Shown here: positions 7,314-15,679 of the stretch, one piece after another | Layout: every line of letters begins with the position of its first letter | Position numbering within the stretch: position 1 is the stretch's first letter | Assembly: GCA_034437555.1 (NCBI GenBank) | Contig: DAOTTQ010000030.1 | Location: forward strand, 1-64,000 | DNA from: JANWYT01 sp034437555 | Lineage (GTDB): Bacteria > Chloroflexota > Anaerolineae > Aggregatilineales > Phototrophicaceae | DNA: 64,000 nt | Direction: 5' to 3' | Program-made: the position numbers and the translations under genes | The notes under the pieces: model-generated | What the model saw: only the letters and a program-made list of their open reading frames with translations | Told to the model about the DNA's origin: nothing | The model's database searches: none

Positions 7314-8852
7314 ATGGCTCTTTTTCCTCGTTCTAGTGGGGTTTTACTTCATCCCACGTCACTTCCTTCTCGATACGGCATCGGCGACTTGGGCGAAAAC
7401 GCCTATCGCTTTGTAGATTGGTTACAAAGTGCGGGGCAATCCGTTTGGCAGATTTTGCCACTGGGTCCCACAAGCTACGGCGATTCCCCCTATCAAACAC
7501 TTTCTGCATTTGCAGGCAACCCCAACCTCATCAGCCTAGATAAGCTGGTAGAAGAAGGCTGGCTAAACGCCAATGAACTGCAAAACGTCCCAGATTTCCC
7601 TGCCACTCACGTTGATTTTGGCTGGATTATTAGCTGGCACGAAGAAAAGCTGTCGTTGGCATACTTAGGCTTTAGGGAACACGCCAGCGAAACCCAAAAA
7701 CGCGCCTTCGATAATTGGTGTAAGGACAACGCCTATTGGCTAGAGGACTTTGCCCTATTTTTTGCCCTTAAAAAGGCACACGGGGGCAGACCTTGGGTAG
7801 AGTGGGAAGAGGCTATTGCACTCTATAAAGCCCCTGCGCTTAAAAAAGCCCGTGAAACCCACGCAGAATCGGCGCAAGAACAACGCTTTCTGCAATGGGT
7901 GTTCTTTCAGCAATGGTACGCGCTAAAGTATTATGCCAACAATCGCGGGATTCGCTTCTTTGGTGATATTCCCATTTTTGTGGCACATGATAGCGCAGAC
8001 GTTTGGGCAAATCAGGGCGATTACTATCTTGATACAAAAGGCTACCCGATTGTGATTGCAGGCGTTCCCCCCGATTACTTTAGCCCCACAGGGCAACGTT
8101 GGGGCAATCCGCTTTACAAATGGGATGTGCTAAAAAGTAAAAAGTACGCGTGGTGGGTATCGCGCTTCAAAGCCATTCTTAGCCTTGTAGACTATATCCG
8201 CATTGACCACTTTAGAGGCTTTGAAGCCTATTGGGAAATCCCCGCCACCGAAGAAACCGCCGTCAATGGCAAGTGGGTAGAGGGACCCAAAAGTGAATTA
8301 TTTGAAGTGGTTAAAAAGGAATTGGGCGAATTACCCGTGATTGCCGAAGATTTAGGCGTTATTACGCAAGGCGTAGAAGCCCTGCGCGATGGCTTTGGCT
8401 TGCCCGGCATGAAGGTACTGCAATTTGCATGGAGTGACCCCAGCAACGCCTTCTTGCCCCACAGTCACCCCGTCAATAGTATTGTGTATACAGGCACACA
8501 CGATAACAACACAACCTTAGGTTGGTGGCTAAGCGAAACCGACGAAAGCACCAAACGCTTTATCGGTGAATACTTGGCGCGTGGCATCCAAGAAATCAAC
8601 TGGGATTTGATTCGTGTCGCTATGGGGTCTGCGTCGCATACTGCCATCTTCCCCATGCAAGATTTGCTTGGGTTAGGAAGCATTGGGCGCATGAACACGC
8701 CCGGCAAAGAAGGCGGAAACTGGACGTGGCGTTTCCAATTTAGCGAGCTGACCGATGAAATCCGCAATCGTTTGGCTTATTTAACGTGGCTTTATCAACG
8801 CAAGCCCGACCAACAAGTAAAAGAATACGGCGATGCTGCCGTTAAAAAGTAA
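7314..8852 (+). CDS. malQ: 4-alpha-glucanotransferase (amylomaltase, GH77)
   Basis: A 512-residue GH77 enzyme that transfers alpha-1,4-glucan segments between maltooligosaccharides, releasing glucose, in cytoplasmic glycogen or maltodextrin turnover. Family marks are clear: N-terminal 'RSSGVLLHPTSLPSRYGIGDLG', 'WQILPLGPTSYGDSPYQ', the nucleophile segment 'YIRIDHFRGFEAYW', the acid/base-region 'VIAEDLGVIT', and 'YTGTHDNNT'. Length is typical. The ATG at 7314 has GGAAGG six bases upstream, whereas the longer in-frame start has none. Ten bases separate it from the neopullulanase gene, so the two form a maltodextrin-processing pair. Confidence 0.95.
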   Translation: MALFPRSSGVLLHPTSLPSRYGIGDLGENAYRFVDWLQSAGQSVWQILPLGPTSYGDSPYQTLSAFAGNPNLISLDKLVEEGWLNANELQNVPDFPATHVDFGWIISWHEEKLSLAYLGFREHASETQKRAFDNWCKDNAYWLEDFALFFALKKAHGGRPWVEWEEAIALYKAPALKKARETHAESAQEQRFLQWVFFQQWYALKYYANNRGIRFFGDIPIFVAHDSADVWANQGDYYLDTKGYPIVIAGVPPDYFSPTGQRWGNPLYKWDVLKSKKYAWWVSRFKAILSLVDYIRIDHFRGFEAYWEIPATEETAVNGKWVEGPKSELFEVVKKELGELPVIAEDLGVITQGVEALRDGFGLPGMKVLQFAWSDPSNAFLPHSHPVNSIVYTGTHDNNTTLGWWLSETDESTKRFIGEYLARGIQEINWDLIRVAMGSASHTAIFPMQDLLGLGSIGRMNTPGKEGGNWTWRFQFSELTDEIRNRLAYLTWLYQRKPDQQVKEYGDAAVKK

Positions 8853-8862
8853 AGGCAGGTCT

Positions 8863-10728
8863 ATGACGGTTTTTAACTGGACAAAGGGCGTTCATCACGA
8901 TGGTAGCGAAGCCTATGTTTCAAACCCATTCCCAAAGAACGGCGAAACCATCACACTAACGCTTCGTGTGCCTGCCCACGCCCCCATTAAGGGCGTGTGT
9001 GCGCGTGTGATGTTTGATGGTGAGTTTGCCCACCGCGACATGATGCTTAAGCACACCAGTACAGACGTTCACTTCTATACAATCGACGTTTTGATAGAGC
9101 AACCGCGCACCGAGTACATCTTTAAGCTGTTGGCGGACGATGGCGCGTATTACTACACCAGTAACGGCATTAGTCGTGCCGATAGCCCCCTGTTTCATGA
9201 TTTTGTGCTATTGGCAGATTATGACGCACCGCATTGGGTGCGGGATGCCGTGTTCTATCAAATTTTCCCCGACCGCTTTCACAATGGCGACCCCGCCAAC
9301 GATGTGCAAGACGGCGACTGGGAACGTGAGGGCGCACTAACGCGCAGGCTAGACTGGGGCAGTAGCCCCATCCCTTGGGCAAAAGGGCGCAGTGTGGACT
9401 TTTTTGGGGGCGATGTAAACGGCATTACCCAAAAACTGGGCTACTTAGAAATGCTCGGCGTTAATGCGCTATATCTTACGCCCATTTGGACAGCCGCCAG
9501 CAATCATCACTATGATGCCAGCACGTTTAACGATGTTGACCCGCATCTGGGGGGCAATGAAGCGTTAGCAGAATTGCGCCAAGCCCTAGACGCGCGCGAG
9601 ATGAAGTTGGTGCTAGACATCACGCCCAATCACGTCGGTATTACGCACTATTGGGTAACGGATGCCAACGCAAACCCTGACTCACCCTTTGCGGAATACT
9701 TTTTTTATGACGCAGAAAAAGGCTACTTTGAAACGTGGCTAGGGGTGGCAAGCCTGCTAAAACTCAATTACAAAAGCCAAAAGCTACGCGATGAAATGTA
9801 CCGTAGTCCCGATTCTGCGCTTAGGCGTTGGCTACAGACCCCCTATCGCATTGATGGATGGCGTTTAGACGTTGCCAACATGACGGGCAACCTCAAGATG
9901 AACCAGCTTGACCATGACGTTTGGCAAGAAATGCGCCCCATCCTTAAATCGGATGACCCACAATGCTATTTATTGGGCGAATACTTTCAGGATGGCACAC
10001 CCCACACGCAAGGGCAAGAACTAGATGCCACCATGAACTATCAAGGCTTCAATACCCCAATGCGCCGTTGGCTAGGGGGCGAAGATTTGGGCGTGATGGA
10101 CGGTAAGTGGTGGGGCGATACTACCCTACTGCCTAGCGACGCACTGGCGCAACAATGGCAAAACTTCTTGGGTGCTGTGCCGTATGTCATCGCGCTACAG
10201 CAGTTTAACCAGCTTGATAGCCATGATGTCTCACGCATTTTGCACGTTGTCCATGAAGATAAAGCGTTGGTTACACTGGGCATTGCCCTCTTAATGAGCT
10301 TTACAGGCGTGCCATGTTTGTACTACGGGGGCGAAGTGGGCATGACGGGGGGCAAAGACCCCGATAACCGCCGTTGCATGTTATGGGATGAATCTGACTG
10401 GGATAAAGACCTTTTGGCAGTGTATCAAAAGCTCATTGCCATTCGTAAAAACAGCACCGCCCTTAAGCATGGGGGTTTCCAGATGCTACACGCAGAAGAC
10501 AATACTGTCGCGTTCTTACGTGAAGCGGCGCATGAGCGTGTGGTGGTGGTGGGGTATCGCGGAGAGGCGCGTCACGAGCCTTTAGGTGTGCCTGTGGCAC
10601 ATGGGGGCATTAGTGACGGCATAACGCTTAAAGACCTGATTAGTGGGGTAAGCTACACCATTACAGAGGGCAAGCTGACCTTCCCCAGCATCGCACATGG
10701 GCAAGCCCTCATCTTAGAGGTGCTTTAG
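8863..10728 (+). CDS. Neopullulanase / maltodextrin glucosidase-type alpha-glycosidase (GH13)
   Basis: A 621-residue GH13 enzyme with an N-terminal beta-sandwich of the CBM34 type (about residues 1-120) ahead of the catalytic barrel, the architecture of neopullulanase, cyclomaltodextrinase and MalZ-type enzymes. All four conserved GH13 regions are present: 'DITPNHVG', 'GWRLDVAN' with the nucleophile Asp, 'LLGEYF' with the acid Glu, and 'LDSHDVSR' with the transition-state Asp. No signal peptide, so it acts in the cytoplasm on imported or stored maltodextrins, next to malQ. The ATG at 8863 has an AAAGGCAGG Shine-Dalgarno; the longer frame overlaps malQ. Confidence 0.92.
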   Translation: MTVFNWTKGVHHDGSEAYVSNPFPKNGETITLTLRVPAHAPIKGVCARVMFDGEFAHRDMMLKHTSTDVHFYTIDVLIEQPRTEYIFKLLADDGAYYYTSNGISRADSPLFHDFVLLADYDAPHWVRDAVFYQIFPDRFHNGDPANDVQDGDWEREGALTRRLDWGSSPIPWAKGRSVDFFGGDVNGITQKLGYLEMLGVNALYLTPIWTAASNHHYDASTFNDVDPHLGGNEALAELRQALDAREMKLVLDITPNHVGITHYWVTDANANPDSPFAEYFFYDAEKGYFETWLGVASLLKLNYKSQKLRDEMYRSPDSALRRWLQTPYRIDGWRLDVANMTGNLKMNQLDHDVWQEMRPILKSDDPQCYLLGEYFQDGTPHTQGQELDATMNYQGFNTPMRRWLGGEDLGVMDGKWWGDTTLLPSDALAQQWQNFLGAVPYVIALQQFNQLDSHDVSRILHVVHEDKALVTLGIALLMSFTGVPCLYYGGEVGMTGGKDPDNRRCMLWDESDWDKDLLAVYQKLIAIRKNSTALKHGGFQMLHAEDNTVAFLREAAHERVVVVGYRGEARHEPLGVPVAHGGISDGITLKDLISGVSYTITEGKLTFPSIAHGQALILEVL

Positions 10729-10767
10729 GTTACAAGTGCTTTAAGCACAAACAAACTTCACCGATAA

Positions 10768-10808
10768 AAAACGGGCATCCCGATCAAGGTTTGCCCGTTT
10801 TATTTTTT
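10768..10808 (+). terminator. Terminator between the GH13 gene and cdsA
   Basis: AAAACGGGCA (10768-10777) pairs with TGCCCGTTTT (10792-10801), followed by ATTTTTT. It ends the malQ-GH13 unit, and because the stem is flanked by A's on the other side it could also serve the convergent cdsA. Confidence 0.75.
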
Positions 10809-10811
10809 AGC

Positions 10812-11690
10812 TTAAAAACCAACCATGCCTTGCCACGCCAAGAATGCATAAAAAATCAACGTTACCCATAAGAGCGCATCAATGCGGTCTAGCACACCCC
10901 CATGACCGGGAAAGGGATTTAGACCCTTAATGCCGCTGTCTTTTACGCCAAAATAACGTTTAAGCGCACTCTCAAACAAATCTCCTGAAATGGCAACAAA
11001 CGGGCTAATGCACAACAACGCAAACGACAAGGGCATAAACGCCTCTATTTGGATGAGTACCAATGAGGGAAAGAAGATGCCCCCCACAATGCCTCCAAAT
11101 GCGCCTTCCCACGTCTTTTTAGGGCTTATCAACGGGAAGAACGGCGTTTTGCCAAACGTGCGTCCCGTTAAATATGCCATCGTGTCCGTTCCCCATGTGG
11201 CAAATAGCACAGCATACATCCAGTTCAGTCCGTAGGGGTTGATTTGACGGATTGCCAGCAAACACCCCATTGGCACAGCCACGTACAGCACGCCCCCCAA
11301 TGTGGTAAGCACACGCCAAAGGCTTTGGCGCACATCATGGCCACGCCATAGCTCTACGGTAAACGTTGTTACCACGCACAAAAAAAGCGTCATTTGCCAT
11401 AGCCAAGATTGGCGCGTATGAAACGCCCACATCACCGCCACCGCGCACGCCACCCCAATCAGCCAATTGCCCGCAATGTAGCGTTGCTTTTCCATGTAGT
11501 AAAACTCTAGCGTTCCTAAGAGCGCGATTGCCAGCGCAAACACGAAAAGAGGCACACCACCAAACAGCGTAATAATAATGAGTACGGGCATTAAGGTGAG
11601 ACCCGTAAGGATACGCACAATAAGATTGTTAGCTGTGCGCTTTTGGGGCGTTGCAGAAGCTGATAGCTGTTCTTGGGCAGAGGACGACAT
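10812..11690 (-). CDS. cdsA: Phosphatidate cytidylyltransferase (CDP-diglyceride synthase)
   Basis: A 292-residue integral membrane enzyme with about eight hydrophobic segments. The family signature is complete near residues 240-270: S-A-L-K-R-x4-K-D-S-G-I-K-G, then 'PGHGGVLDRID'. CdsA makes CDP-diacylglycerol from phosphatidic acid and CTP, the branch point for phospholipid synthesis in the cytoplasmic membrane. About the first 20 residues are a polar extension not needed by the family. The short unknown gene at 11762 lies upstream on the same strand. Confidence 0.95.
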   Translation of the reverse strand: MSSSAQEQLSASATPQKRTANNLIVRILTGLTLMPVLIIITLFGGVPLFVFALAIALLGTLEFYYMEKQRYIAGNWLIGVACAVAVMWAFHTRQSWLWQMTLFLCVVTTFTVELWRGHDVRQSLWRVLTTLGGVLYVAVPMGCLLAIRQINPYGLNWMYAVLFATWGTDTMAYLTGRTFGKTPFFPLISPKKTWEGAFGGIVGGIFFPSLVLIQIEAFMPLSFALLCISPFVAISGDLFESALKRYFGVKDSGIKGLNPFPGHGGVLDRIDALLWVTLIFYAFLAWQGMVGF

Positions 11691-11761
11691 TATCTTTTAC
11701 CTAGTTGTGGTTAGGGGAGTGTAAGCAAGTAACTCTTACACCCAAGCGTTCACGATATTTT

Positions 11762-12184
11762 TTAGTTCAGGTCGGCGTTGGCATCTTTGGACGTGGCTTT
11801 CCAGTCCATATTGCCAACGTCACTTTCGCGTTCTAGGGCGTTTCTTCGCACCTGTAGCGCAATTTGGTTCATGTAATACGTCACTTGATACAAGGCATCG
11901 GCGGCTTTATCGCGTCTGCGTTCCGACAGTTTGGGGTCACTGGCGGCTAACCTAAAGAAGTCTGCACATTGGCGATACAGTTCTAGCATATTTGCGCCAA
12001 TGGTGTTGTCACCACTTAGCTCATAATAGCGCACCAGTTCGTACCAGCTAAACACAAAATCCCAAAAGTCATCTTGCTCTAAATAGGCGTGCGTTGCCTG
12101 CTTAAAATCCACTTGCTTAAAACGGGCAATAATGCCGTCTTCTACTTTGCGCCGTTGCGCCCCAACAAAAAAATCGTCTGTCAT
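11762..12184 (-). CDS. Small helical protein of unknown function
   Basis: A 140-residue, mostly alpha-helical soluble protein with many Tyr, Phe and Trp residues in its first two thirds ('DDFWDFVFSWYELVRYYEL') and a charged tail. No signal peptide, membrane segment or metal motif is visible. It lies 71 bases upstream of cdsA on the same strand and could share its transcript. I do not recognise the family. Confidence 0.6.
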   Translation of the reverse strand: MTDDFFVGAQRRKVEDGIIARFKQVDFKQATHAYLEQDDFWDFVFSWYELVRYYELSGDNTIGANMLELYRQCADFFRLAASDPKLSERRRDKAADALYQVTYYMNQIALQVRRNALERESDVGNMDWKATSKDANADLN

Positions 12185-12261
12185 TGTTCATCGTCCACGT
12201 TCTGCTAACAATAAAACTCATCAACAATCATAACCGATATTAAGTGGTTTATCAAAACAAT

Positions 12262-12300
12262 GCAACAAAAAAGCGCACCCCTTAATGAGATGCGCCCTTT
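12262..12300 (-). terminator. Terminator of the secreted-protein gene
   Basis: On the minus strand, GCGCA (12295-12291) pairs with TGCGC (12277-12273), preceded by AAAGG and followed by TTTTTTGTTG. It lies about 45 bases after the stop of the gene at 12346-13299. Confidence 0.6.
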
Positions 12301-12345
12301 TGTAAAACACATCAGTAACGCGCAAGCACGCTACTAAAAAAGTTC

Positions 12346-13299
12346 TTATTGACCTTCAATCACTGCGCCTTCGGGGGCAACAATGGTAAAGGCTTCGTTG
12401 GCACGGCTGATTGCCACATTGAACGCCAATGTCACCACAATGGGTTCAGTCACATCGGGGCTAAGCATGGCAGCATTAACGGTAGCATCCAAGGTAAAGG
12501 AGATGCTGGAAATGGTGTTGCTGGCAGTATCCACATTTTGGGTAATCACCACAGTGCCGCTTTGAAGCAACATGGGGAGCAATTGACCAATTTGTGCCAC
12601 TTGAGCGACATCTGGGCTGGTTTCTGCCAAGCTGCTAAGTGTGGCGCTAAAGGCGGGGTCTTTGATGAGCGCGGCAACATCGGCAGTAAACACGAAGCTA
12701 TCGCCACTACGAACATAGTTCAAGAAGCCTGGAACGTTGACCAACTCAATGACAGCAGGCGCAAATGCGGAGGCTTGTTCCATGGCGGCTGCGGCGGCAG
12801 GGTCTGCGCTGCTCATATCACCACCCATTAGGGCAGCGGGGTCGAAGGGCAAACCACCTGCTTGTTGTTCTAGGGCTTCAATCAAGTTAATGCCACGCCA
12901 TGTTGTGCCATCGTTGGCATACATGATGCCATCGACAACAATTAAACCTGTTTCACCCGCAACAACCTCACCCGCAACATCGGCATTCACCGTTACTTTT
13001 TGGTCGAGTGTGAGGGGGAAGGCAGAACCACCCATTAGGTCAAGGATAACGGGACCTTCACCGGTGGAGGAGAATTGAATAGCCGTGTCGGGAAGTCCCG
13101 CGACGCTAAAGTCAACTGTCCATGTTTGATAGAAAGAAGATACAGTGCTAAGTGTATTCATGGTTGCAGAGTTAATGACATCACAATCCGCTTGGGCAAG
13201 CCCGAAGCAGGGGTCAACCTCTTGTGCGCTGGCGACAGAGCTAAAAACCAATGCAACAAGCAAACCAAGCGTAAGAACTAATGAGCGTACTTTCAACAT
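12346..13299 (-). CDS. Secreted protein of unknown function
   Basis: A 317-residue exported protein. The ATG at 13299 gives a classical signal peptide (MLKVRS, hydrophobic core, cleavage after 'SVASA' near residue 25) and has TTAGGAG upstream; the longer in-frame start would place 20 polar residues before it. The mature part is acidic, with two close cysteines at its start ('DPCFGLAQADCDV') and alternating beta-like segments such as 'FSVAGLPDTAIQFSSTGEGPV' and 'MYANDGTTWRG'. This pattern recalls lipid-binding or LolA/LppX-like folds, but that is only an impression. It has its own promoter and terminator, so it is a single-gene unit. Confidence 0.7.
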   Translation of the reverse strand: MLKVRSLVLTLGLLVALVFSSVASAQEVDPCFGLAQADCDVINSATMNTLSTVSSFYQTWTVDFSVAGLPDTAIQFSSTGEGPVILDLMGGSAFPLTLDQKVTVNADVAGEVVAGETGLIVVDGIMYANDGTTWRGINLIEALEQQAGGLPFDPAALMGGDMSSADPAAAAAMEQASAFAPAVIELVNVPGFLNYVRSGDSFVFTADVAALIKDPAFSATLSSLAETSPDVAQVAQIGQLLPMLLQSGTVVITQNVDTASNTISSISFTLDATVNAAMLSPDVTEPIVVTLAFNVAISRANEAFTIVAPEGAVIEGQ

Positions 13300-13357
13300 G
13301 CAAAATTCTCCTAAATAGGTTGAGAAGGGTGTTGTTGTGCAAACAAGCACATACTGC

Positions 13358-13386
13358 ATTTAAGGCTATTTTTGCTAAAATGTCAA
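13358..13386 (-). promoter_or_regulatory. Promoter of the secreted-protein gene
   Basis: On the minus strand, TTGACA (13386-13381), 17 bases, then TTAAAT (13363-13358). The perfect -35 and correct spacing support a promoter about 60 bases ahead of the ATG. Confidence 0.6.
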
Positions 13387-13421
13387 TTAAGAGCGTGTAA
13401 AATTTTGAATTTTGTCTCATT

Positions 13422-13437
13422 TTCTCATGATTGAGAA
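13422..13437. promoter_or_regulatory. Inverted repeat, possible operator
   Basis: TTCTCA-TGAT-TGAGAA is a perfect 6-bp dyad, about 36 bases upstream of the -35 of the secreted-protein promoter, in the AT-rich gap to the divergent gene at 13601. Its position would suit an activator site. No second copy was noticed elsewhere, so the role is speculative. Confidence 0.3.
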
Positions 13438-13600
13438 TTAACGTACCACTCAAGCAACTTAGATAGAATGATAGAATAGTAACGCTATAAGTAACGTAAA
13501 AAACGCCTAATTGGGGTCTTTTTCAAACAATTAATATAGAGATTAAGACACTTTTCTGGTTTTAAGGCACGTTACTTTGCAGTAGAAAAGAGAGTAAAAA

Positions 13601-13987
13601 GTGGGCATCCAATTATTTTGGGATGATGAAGCCCAAAGTGTTCTTTTGATGGAAATTCAGGGCGCGTGGACGTGGCAAGAACTCACCAATGCCATGCAAA
13701 CCATCGAGCGCATCTCACAAGAACGCCAGCAAACCTTTAACGCGATCCTCGATTTAAGCTGGGGGCTTAAGTTCCCCGAAGGCGGTATCTTTAGCCGAAA
13801 TGGGCTAGAACAATTTAGAAATCTCACCCAGTTTGATGGCAAACAACGCGGTAAAATGGTCATTTTGGGCGTGAATCCGTTTATTCAGCGCATCATAGAA
13901 ACCGCCAGCCAAATCGACCCGAATAGTACGCGCAACCTGTTTTTTGCCAATACACTCAGTGAGGCACAACGCATCGTTTACGGATAG
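13601..13987 (+). CDS. Small STAS-like protein of unknown function
   Basis: A 128-residue soluble protein starting at GTG 13601 after an AAGAGAG sequence. Alternating strands and helices ('LLMEIQGAWTWQELTNAM', 'NAILDLSW', 'GKMVILGVNPFIQRIIETAS') resemble STAS/SpoIIAA-like domains, where an acidic residue or Ser follows a central strand, but there is no clear family signature. It is divergent from the secreted-protein gene and lies 66 bases upstream of the acyl-ACP reductase homologue on the same strand. Confidence 0.6.
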   Translation: MGIQLFWDDEAQSVLLMEIQGAWTWQELTNAMQTIERISQERQQTFNAILDLSWGLKFPEGGIFSRNGLEQFRNLTQFDGKQRGKMVILGVNPFIQRIIETASQIDPNSTRNLFFANTLSEAQRIVYG

Positions 13988-14053
13988 GGTTTTACGCGCG
14001 GGGGTTCCTTCTGTTAGAATGAAGTTTGTTGAGCAAGAATGGAGACTCTCGTC

Positions 14054-15178
14054 ATGAGCCAAAACGAAAAGACGTTTGCGTTTATTATTCATCCCATTCA
14101 AATTAAAAAAGATGTTGCGCGTAAATTTCCCTTTTTAGGCAAAGTGCTTTCCGAACCCGTGATTAACTGGGCTTCCCAGTTTTTCCCACCCCTTTACATT
14201 TCTGAAATTACCGGTGTTACCTCACAGGAAACAGGCGAAACGATTAAGGGCTGGTTTTTGGCTGTGCCATATACCCCCCCTACCATGCTTAAACTCCCCA
14301 TCAATCAGGTGTATAACAAAATTGTGGCTGCGGGCAAAAAAGCCGAAGCGTTGGGCGCAAAAACAATGGGCTTGGGGGCATTTACTTCTGTAGTGGGCGA
14401 TGCGGGCAAAACGATTGCCGACCGCCTAGACATTGCGGTTACCACTGGCGATAGTTACACGGTTGCCCTTGCCATAGATGCTCTTTACGAAGCTGCCAAA
14501 CTCATGGGAATTAACCCTAAAGAAGCAACGGTTGCCGTTGTAGGTGCAACAGGCGCAATTGGCAAGGCGTGTTCACAATTACTAGCTAAAAGCGTGGGCA
14601 AGCTGGTACTGGTGGGTCGCAGGCAGGATGCTACCGAAGCTGTCCGCGAGCTATGCACGGGCAAGGGCGCAAAAGAAGTCACTGCATCCGTAAACATCCA
14701 TGACATTTACGATGCTGACCTCATTATCACCGTCACCAGTGCCGTTAATACGGTTATCGAGCCAAAGCACCTTAAGCCGGGTGCTGTGGTGCTAGACGTG
14801 GCGCGTCCTCGTGATGTGAGCCTTAAAGTGATAAAAGAGCGCGATGATGTGCTGGTGATTGAGGGGGGCATGGCAGAAGTCCCCGGTGTGGATATGGATT
14901 TTAACTTTAACTTTGGGTTACCCGCCAAACGTGCCTTCGCGTGCATGGCAGAAACTATGGCACTCGCCCTAGAAGGCATCTTTGTCGATTACACCATTGG
15001 GCGCGATTTAGAGCTAAGCCGTATTGAAGAAATTAGCACCATTGCCACCAAACACGGCTTTAAGCTGGCGGGCTTGCGTAGCTTTGAACACGCCGTTACC
15101 GATGAGACCGTGAGCATTGTCAGAGAACGCGCCAACGATACCCGTAAAACGTGGTCGCCGTCCTTCGGGCAAATTTAA
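14054..15178 (+). CDS. Homologue of long-chain acyl-ACP reductase (AAR-like oxidoreductase)
   Basis: A 374-residue Rossmann-fold protein. The nucleotide site 'VAVVGATGAIG' lies near residue 162. Its C-terminal third follows the pattern of cyanobacterial acyl-ACP reductase, which reduces acyl-ACP to fatty aldehyde: 'VIEGGMAEVPG', then 'RAFACMAETM' with a cysteine (residue 297) where AAR carries its acylated catalytic Cys, then 'ALEGIFVDYTIGRDL' and the closing 'EISTIATKHGFKLAGL'. The similarity is from memory of the family, not a search. No aldehyde-deformylating oxygenase lies nearby, so any aldehyde product would go elsewhere (alcohol, wax ester or ether lipid). ATG 14054 is chosen because GGAG sits nine bases upstream; ATG 14039 is the alternative. 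Confidence 0.65.
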   Translation: MSQNEKTFAFIIHPIQIKKDVARKFPFLGKVLSEPVINWASQFFPPLYISEITGVTSQETGETIKGWFLAVPYTPPTMLKLPINQVYNKIVAAGKKAEALGAKTMGLGAFTSVVGDAGKTIADRLDIAVTTGDSYTVALAIDALYEAAKLMGINPKEATVAVVGATGAIGKACSQLLAKSVGKLVLVGRRQDATEAVRELCTGKGAKEVTASVNIHDIYDADLIITVTSAVNTVIEPKHLKPGAVVLDVARPRDVSLKVIKERDDVLVIEGGMAEVPGVDMDFNFNFGLPAKRAFACMAETMALALEGIFVDYTIGRDLELSRIEEISTIATKHGFKLAGLRSFEHAVTDETVSIVRERANDTRKTWSPSFGQI

Positions 15179-15202
15179 CCTTGATTAAGAAGGGTGTTTA
15201 GC

Positions 15203-15679
15203 GTGGAATATATCTTTTTAGTGATGTGTTCGTTGGGGGTAATAACGGCGTTCTTTGCGTATCTTTTCCTGTTTCGCTTGCCCACTTCACAAATTAACGC
15301 CCAAATGGGGCGTGATTTGCAAGCCCTGTACAACGATACCGCACCCGATAAAGAACACACTACCCTCTTATTACGTTGTCGTGAAATCCGTAGTGGTGAG
15401 CTTTCTGGGCTGGTGGTGTGGCTTGAGGGGCTAGAGCAAATTGACCCCACACGCCAAATTTTAGCGAAAGCCTTTGAGCAATACGCAGACGCTGCGGCAG
15501 AGGGCGTGCTGTGGCACATGAAATGGGAGGATGGCGATTATGACGACGTTAAAAAAGCCAGCCGAGAGGCATTTACAAACCGCGTAAAAGAACTAGAAGC
15601 GCAGGGATGGCAGGTGGTCTTTGACTTACCATTTAGCCTGATAGACCACCTGCTGTATTTAGAACGCCAAAAACCTTAG
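15203..15679 (+). CDS. Membrane-anchored small protein of unknown function
   Basis: A 158-residue protein with one N-terminal transmembrane helix (about residues 3-24) and a soluble, mainly helical, Trp- and acid-rich domain. The GTG at 15203 has AAGAAGGG about nine bases upstream; an in-frame GTG three codons earlier overlaps that site. It follows the reductase homologue by 24 bases and may be co-transcribed with it. Its stop overlaps by four bases with the convergent dipeptidase gene. Family not recognised. Confidence 0.6.
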   Translation: MEYIFLVMCSLGVITAFFAYLFLFRLPTSQINAQMGRDLQALYNDTAPDKEHTTLLLRCREIRSGELSGLVVWLEGLEQIDPTRQILAKAFEQYADAAAEGVLWHMKWEDGDYDDVKKASREAFTNRVKELEAQGWQVVFDLPFSLIDHLLYLERQKP

